Of a DNA stretch of 64,000 nucleotides, positions 61,018 to 64,000 are shown piece after piece. The translations under genes and the position numbers were made by a program. The notes beneath the pieces were generated by a model. It saw only the letters and a program-made list of their open reading frames with translations. It was not told the origin of the DNA and did not search any database. The stretch comes from Flammeovirga sp. EKP202 (lineage in GTDB: Bacteria; Bacteroidota; Bacteroidia; Cytophagales; Flammeovirgaceae). Position 1 is the first letter of the stretch; every line of letters starts with the position of its first letter. The stretch covers positions 176,743 through 240,742 of the forward strand of contig NZ_JACVVP010000004.1 in NCBI RefSeq assembly GCF_014534745.1, given 5' to 3'.

Positions 61018-62892
61018 ATGAATAACATGAGCAAACTAAAAGTATTTTTACTATTACTAATTACGTATTTAGCTTACCTACCTGTTTCTTTTGCACAATC
61101 CACCGCTGTATTGTCGTATGATAAAGAAGCATTTTTTGATGGTAAAAAAAAGAAAACCACTTATACCTATAAGGTACTGATAGGAGATAAAGAAAATCAT
61201 GAATTGGGAGATCTTTCAATTGACTACTCTTTAGGAGAAGATGTGGTCATTCATGAGGCGTCAATTTATACATTGAATGGTCAGAAAATAAGAGCACTGA
61301 AGAAAAAAGATTTTCAGAAAAAAAACGCGGTGAGCGATGGAGCCTTTCATGATGATACTTATCAGATGTATGCCTCTCTAAAAACCAATCAATATCCTCA
61401 TGTTCTTCATTTTTCGTATACCATTACTTCCAAAGAGATGCTTTACCTCGCAGGGTGGTATCCAAAGGTATATGCTCATATTCCAACTTTGAAATCAAGC
61501 TTGACGGTGAAATATCCTAAAGATTTTCCCGTGAGAATTAAAGAAGATGCATGTTTTGAATATCAAGAATTTAATGGTGAAGAGTATAACATTCAAAAAT
61601 GGTCTGTCAAAGAAAATTTGGAATACAACCCGGAAAGGAATAGCCCGCATATCAGAAATATCTTTCCAGTAGTTGAAATTTTACCAGAAACGATTTCATA
61701 TGGTGTGGACCACAAAGTGAAGAGTTGGACAGAGTTTGGGGAATGGATTCGAATTCTTAATGCAGGTTTGGATGACTTGACAGCACAAGAAAAGGTGAAA
61801 ATACATGCACTTACTGATACTCTTACAGACCCTTGTGAAAAGGTAAAAGTGCTTTACAATTATCTTCAAGATAATACACGCTACATCAATGTTTCATTGG
61901 GAATTGGAGGTTTAAAGTCTCATCCTGCAAGTTATGTTTGCGAAAATAAATATGGAGATTGTAAAGCGTTGACAAATTATATGCAATCCATGTTGAGTGA
62001 GATTGGAATTCCTTCCTTTATGGTAGATGTGTATGCAGGAAAACAGATTAAATCAATAGATACAGAATTTCCCTCTCAGCAGTTTAATCATGTGATTTTA
62101 GGAGTTGTCGTAGATGCTGATACTATATTTTTAGAAAATACATCCAAAGTTCACCCTTTTAATTATTTAGGCAGTTTTACTCAAAACAGAAAGGCATTGT
62201 GGATAGAGCAAGGCAAAAGTAGACTGGTTGATTTGCCTGCTTTAACCAAAGAAAATACTGTTGATAGTATAGCCTATACTTTTTCTCTAGCAGATGAAAA
62301 TGAAATAAGAAAGGTAAAGGTTGATTTCACTTCCTCGGGTGGTCAGTTATTTGAGGCATTGAACAGTTATAAAAACTCTTCTGACAAGAAACAAGAAAAG
62401 GTCTTTAGAAGTCATCTATTACCTTTTGCAATTGGTGCGATGGATAGTATGCAAATTGTAAAAGAAGATAGGAATTCAACTTTTATTACAGGCAGTTTTC
62501 AGGGAGAGTGTAAAAGGTTAGAAAAGAAAATAGCGAGTTTTAGGGTGATCACTCTACCAAGAATCATCAATACTGAAATAGAAAAACCTTCGGAAAGAGA
62601 ACATCCTTATTGGGTCAATTTAGTGATTCATAAAAAAGAACACTTTGAATTTTCGATTGATAAAATAGAGCAGCTGAAAGTAGAACTTCCTAAAGATTTT
62701 GAATTAAAATCGAAATATGGAGAATACAAAGACCATTACTATATCAAAGAAGGTAAAGTCTGTTTAGATCGAAGTATCTATATCAAACCTAATCAAATAA
62801 GTTTGGAAGACTATCCAACGTTTTATGACTTTTATAAAGCAATTCATTCCCGAAGCCGAAAAACTTCAATTATAATAAAACAACAATCTTAA
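61018..62892 (+). CDS. DUF3857 / transglutaminase-core secreted protein
   Basis: 624 aa with a signal peptide (LLLLITYLAYLPVSFAQ); an ATG nine bases on (61027) is a possible start. The N-terminal DUF3857-like domain carries VVIHEASIYTLNGQKIRAL, and a transglutaminase core follows with catalytic Cys315 (YGDCKALTNY), His358 (FNHVILGVV) and a later acid in DTIFLENTSKV. The C-terminus is strand-rich. Such proteins occur in Bacteroidota envelopes; the reaction (peptidase, amidase or crosslinker) is unknown. The next gene starts 4 bp later and is a paralogue, so the two form a tandem pair. Confidence 0.85.
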   Translation: MNNMSKLKVFLLLLITYLAYLPVSFAQSTAVLSYDKEAFFDGKKKKTTYTYKVLIGDKENHELGDLSIDYSLGEDVVIHEASIYTLNGQKIRALKKKDFQKKNAVSDGAFHDDTYQMYASLKTNQYPHVLHFSYTITSKEMLYLAGWYPKVYAHIPTLKSSLTVKYPKDFPVRIKEDACFEYQEFNGEEYNIQKWSVKENLEYNPERNSPHIRNIFPVVEILPETISYGVDHKVKSWTEFGEWIRILNAGLDDLTAQEKVKIHALTDTLTDPCEKVKVLYNYLQDNTRYINVSLGIGGLKSHPASYVCENKYGDCKALTNYMQSMLSEIGIPSFMVDVYAGKQIKSIDTEFPSQQFNHVILGVVVDADTIFLENTSKVHPFNYLGSFTQNRKALWIEQGKSRLVDLPALTKENTVDSIAYTFSLADENEIRKVKVDFTSSGGQLFEALNSYKNSSDKKQEKVFRSHLLPFAIGAMDSMQIVKEDRNSTFITGSFQGECKRLEKKIASFRVITLPRIINTEIEKPSEREHPYWVNLVIHKKEHFEFSIDKIEQLKVELPKDFELKSKYGEYKDHYYIKEGKVCLDRSIYIKPNQISLEDYPTFYDFYKAIHSRSRKTSIIIKQQS

Positions 62893-62895
62893 ATA

Positions 62896-63933
62896 ATGAA
62901 ATATCTATTCATCCTAAAGTGTATCCTAATTTTTTCAACCCTAGGTTATGCTCAAAAGTTATCACGTGAGTACGGAAAAGTAACAGACGCGGATTATAAC
63001 TATCAATCCAAAGATAAAAAGGCGGAGGCCGTAGTTTTACATGATATAGGCGAAGTATCTTTTATACGTTCAAAAGATGGCGGGTTTGATGTACTTTATA
63101 AAAAAACGACAAGAATCAAGATATTAAAGGATGAAGGCTTGAGTAGAGCGAATGTTGAGTTTTTGCTCTATAAAGGAGACAACGGTGCAAAAGAAGAAGT
63201 ACATAAATTGAAAGCAAAAGTTTATAATAAAACTGATGGAGTACCTTCTGTAACTTCTTTCGATAAAAAGAATGCATTTACAGAAAATGTCAATGCCTAT
63301 TACAATAAGTATAAATTTACTTTGCCTCAAGTTAAGGTAGGATCGGTAATAGAGTATCAGGTTTCAATTATATCACCCTTCTTTTTCCGTCTACCAAAAT
63401 GGTCTTTCCAAGATAGAATTCCTACAGTGCATAGCGAGTTTGATATTAAGATATTTCCTTTTTTTGAGTATTATTTTATTGCTCAAAATATAAAGGCATT
63501 TACTTATAAGAACTCAAAAAAACTATTGGCTGAACACAACTACAATGGCAGTACATACAATGAAATGCAGCATGTGTTTGTAATGAAAGATGTGCCTGCA
63601 TTTAGAGATGAAAGTTATATTACTTCTATCAATGATTATTTGATGAAAATCGATTTTCAATTAGGAAAATATTACAATCCAATAACAGGAAGCTCAATAG
63701 AGGTGGTTAGTACATGGGAAAAGTACGCAAAAACCTTAATGAAGCATGAAGAGTTTGGAAAGTTTGTGGCTAAAGCAAAGAAAGAATCTAAAGCTATTTT
63801 TACAGAACATCCAGAACTACTGGAAGGAAGTGACACTGAGAAAGCACAGAAGATCGTTCAATACGTAAAGGACAATTATGTATGGAATGGTTATTACGGT
63901 AAATTGTCGGATGACAACCTAAATACACTGTAA
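62896..63933 (+). pseudogene. Paralogous DUF3857 protein, truncated by the insertion at 63924
   Basis: 345 codons in frame, then TAA. Signal peptide (FILKCILIFSTLGYAQ), DUF3857 domain (DVLYKKTTRIKILKDEGLSR) and the start of the transglutaminase core (KIVQYVKDNYVWNGYYGK); the frame ends before the catalytic GDC motif. Full-length relatives, such as the 624-aa neighbour, continue for ~280 residues more. The final codons (Thr-Leu-stop) come from the inserted ACACTGTAA sequence, so the gene is broken by an insertion rather than naturally short. The remainder may lie beyond the window. Confidence 0.75.
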
Positions 63934-64000
63934 ACTAAATTTTAGTAAATTGAAGATCTTAAATTTAAAGAGATGAAAAGAGATCATATTCAATTAAGTG
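63924..64000 (+). mobile_element. Left end of an insertion sequence, IS630-like (partial)
   Basis: TACACTGTAAACTAAATT at 63924 matches the ends of the elements at 50089 and 52604 and begins with TA, the target preference of IS630/mariner types. It lies inside the 62896 gene. An ATG 48-50 bp inside could start the transposase. The element runs off the window, so family and length cannot be proven. Confidence 0.6.
63973..64000 (+). CDS. Possible transposase N-terminus (cut by window end)
   Basis: Nine codons, MKRDHIQLS, open at the window end. The short basic start is compatible with an HTH-type IS630 transposase, but nine residues prove nothing; the call rests on its position ~50 bp inside the repeat end. 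Confidence 0.35.

Noticed and set aside
1..64000. CRISPR array, tRNA, rRNA, prophage or restriction genes
   Set aside because: I looked for regularly spaced direct repeats, cloverleaf-like tRNA ends and signature genes and saw none; short tRNAs could still be missed by eye.

Overview
The window reads as chromosomal DNA of a low-GC marine or gliding Bacteroidota, most likely a Cytophagia lineage close to Flammeovirga (inference). Supporting signs are Por-type C-terminal sorting domains of the type IX secretion system, fused MurF-Alr, an eIF1/SUI1-like protein, many lipoproteins, several TAnnTTTG -7 boxes (two with a TTG 19 bp upstream), and few clear Shine-Dalgarno sequences. No tRNA, rRNA, prophage or CRISPR array was recognised.

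Layout. 1-5.3 kb: the 3' part of a methyltransferase, a lipoprotein gene with a putative AraC operator, an AraC regulator coupled to trmN6, then manA and lolA. 5.4-10 kb: ftsK and pncB. 10-18 kb: a membrane GAF protein, several small proteins, a b-type cytochrome, a PAQR/hemolysin III protein, hutG, ung, ftsX and the SUI1 protein. 18-25.8 kb: a T9SS-exported subtilisin, galE, yicC, a lipase-like hydrolase, an AspT-type exchanger and a tandem universal stress protein. 26-34.4 kb (all minus strand): a large caspase-fold protein lacking both catalytic residues, a small acidic protein, a 562-aa protein with a nucleoside-phosphorylase-like C-terminus, a methyltransferase, a lipoprotein and tgt. 35-44 kb: surface proteins, a biotin carrier protein, murF-alr, a MATE transporter, a 5-formyl-THF cyclo-ligase and a phytase-like lipoprotein. 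44.5-50 kb: tamB and hemF. 50.8-64 kb: a SUMF1-like protein, a SnoaL-like protein, a histidine kinase, a lone ABC ATPase, a TlpA-like lipoprotein, an rnhB operon with an Smr protein, and two transglutaminase-type proteins, the second cut short.

Most genes are housekeeping. The unexplained structure is mainly intergenic. One repeat family has ends beginning CACTGTAAA or CATTGTAAA, usually next to TA. It includes two ~420-bp MITE-like copies in opposite orientation, a shorter derivative, a possible 107-bp relative, and an insertion-sequence-like left end that truncates the last gene of the window. A second family of about 56-62 bp palindromes (AAGTAC...GTACTT) carries an outward TAnnTTTG promoter box and lies upstream of ftsX, an outer-membrane protein gene and the SUMF1-like gene. 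The best protein-level curiosity is the pseudo-caspase with TPR-like segments and five W...Y..Y repeats.
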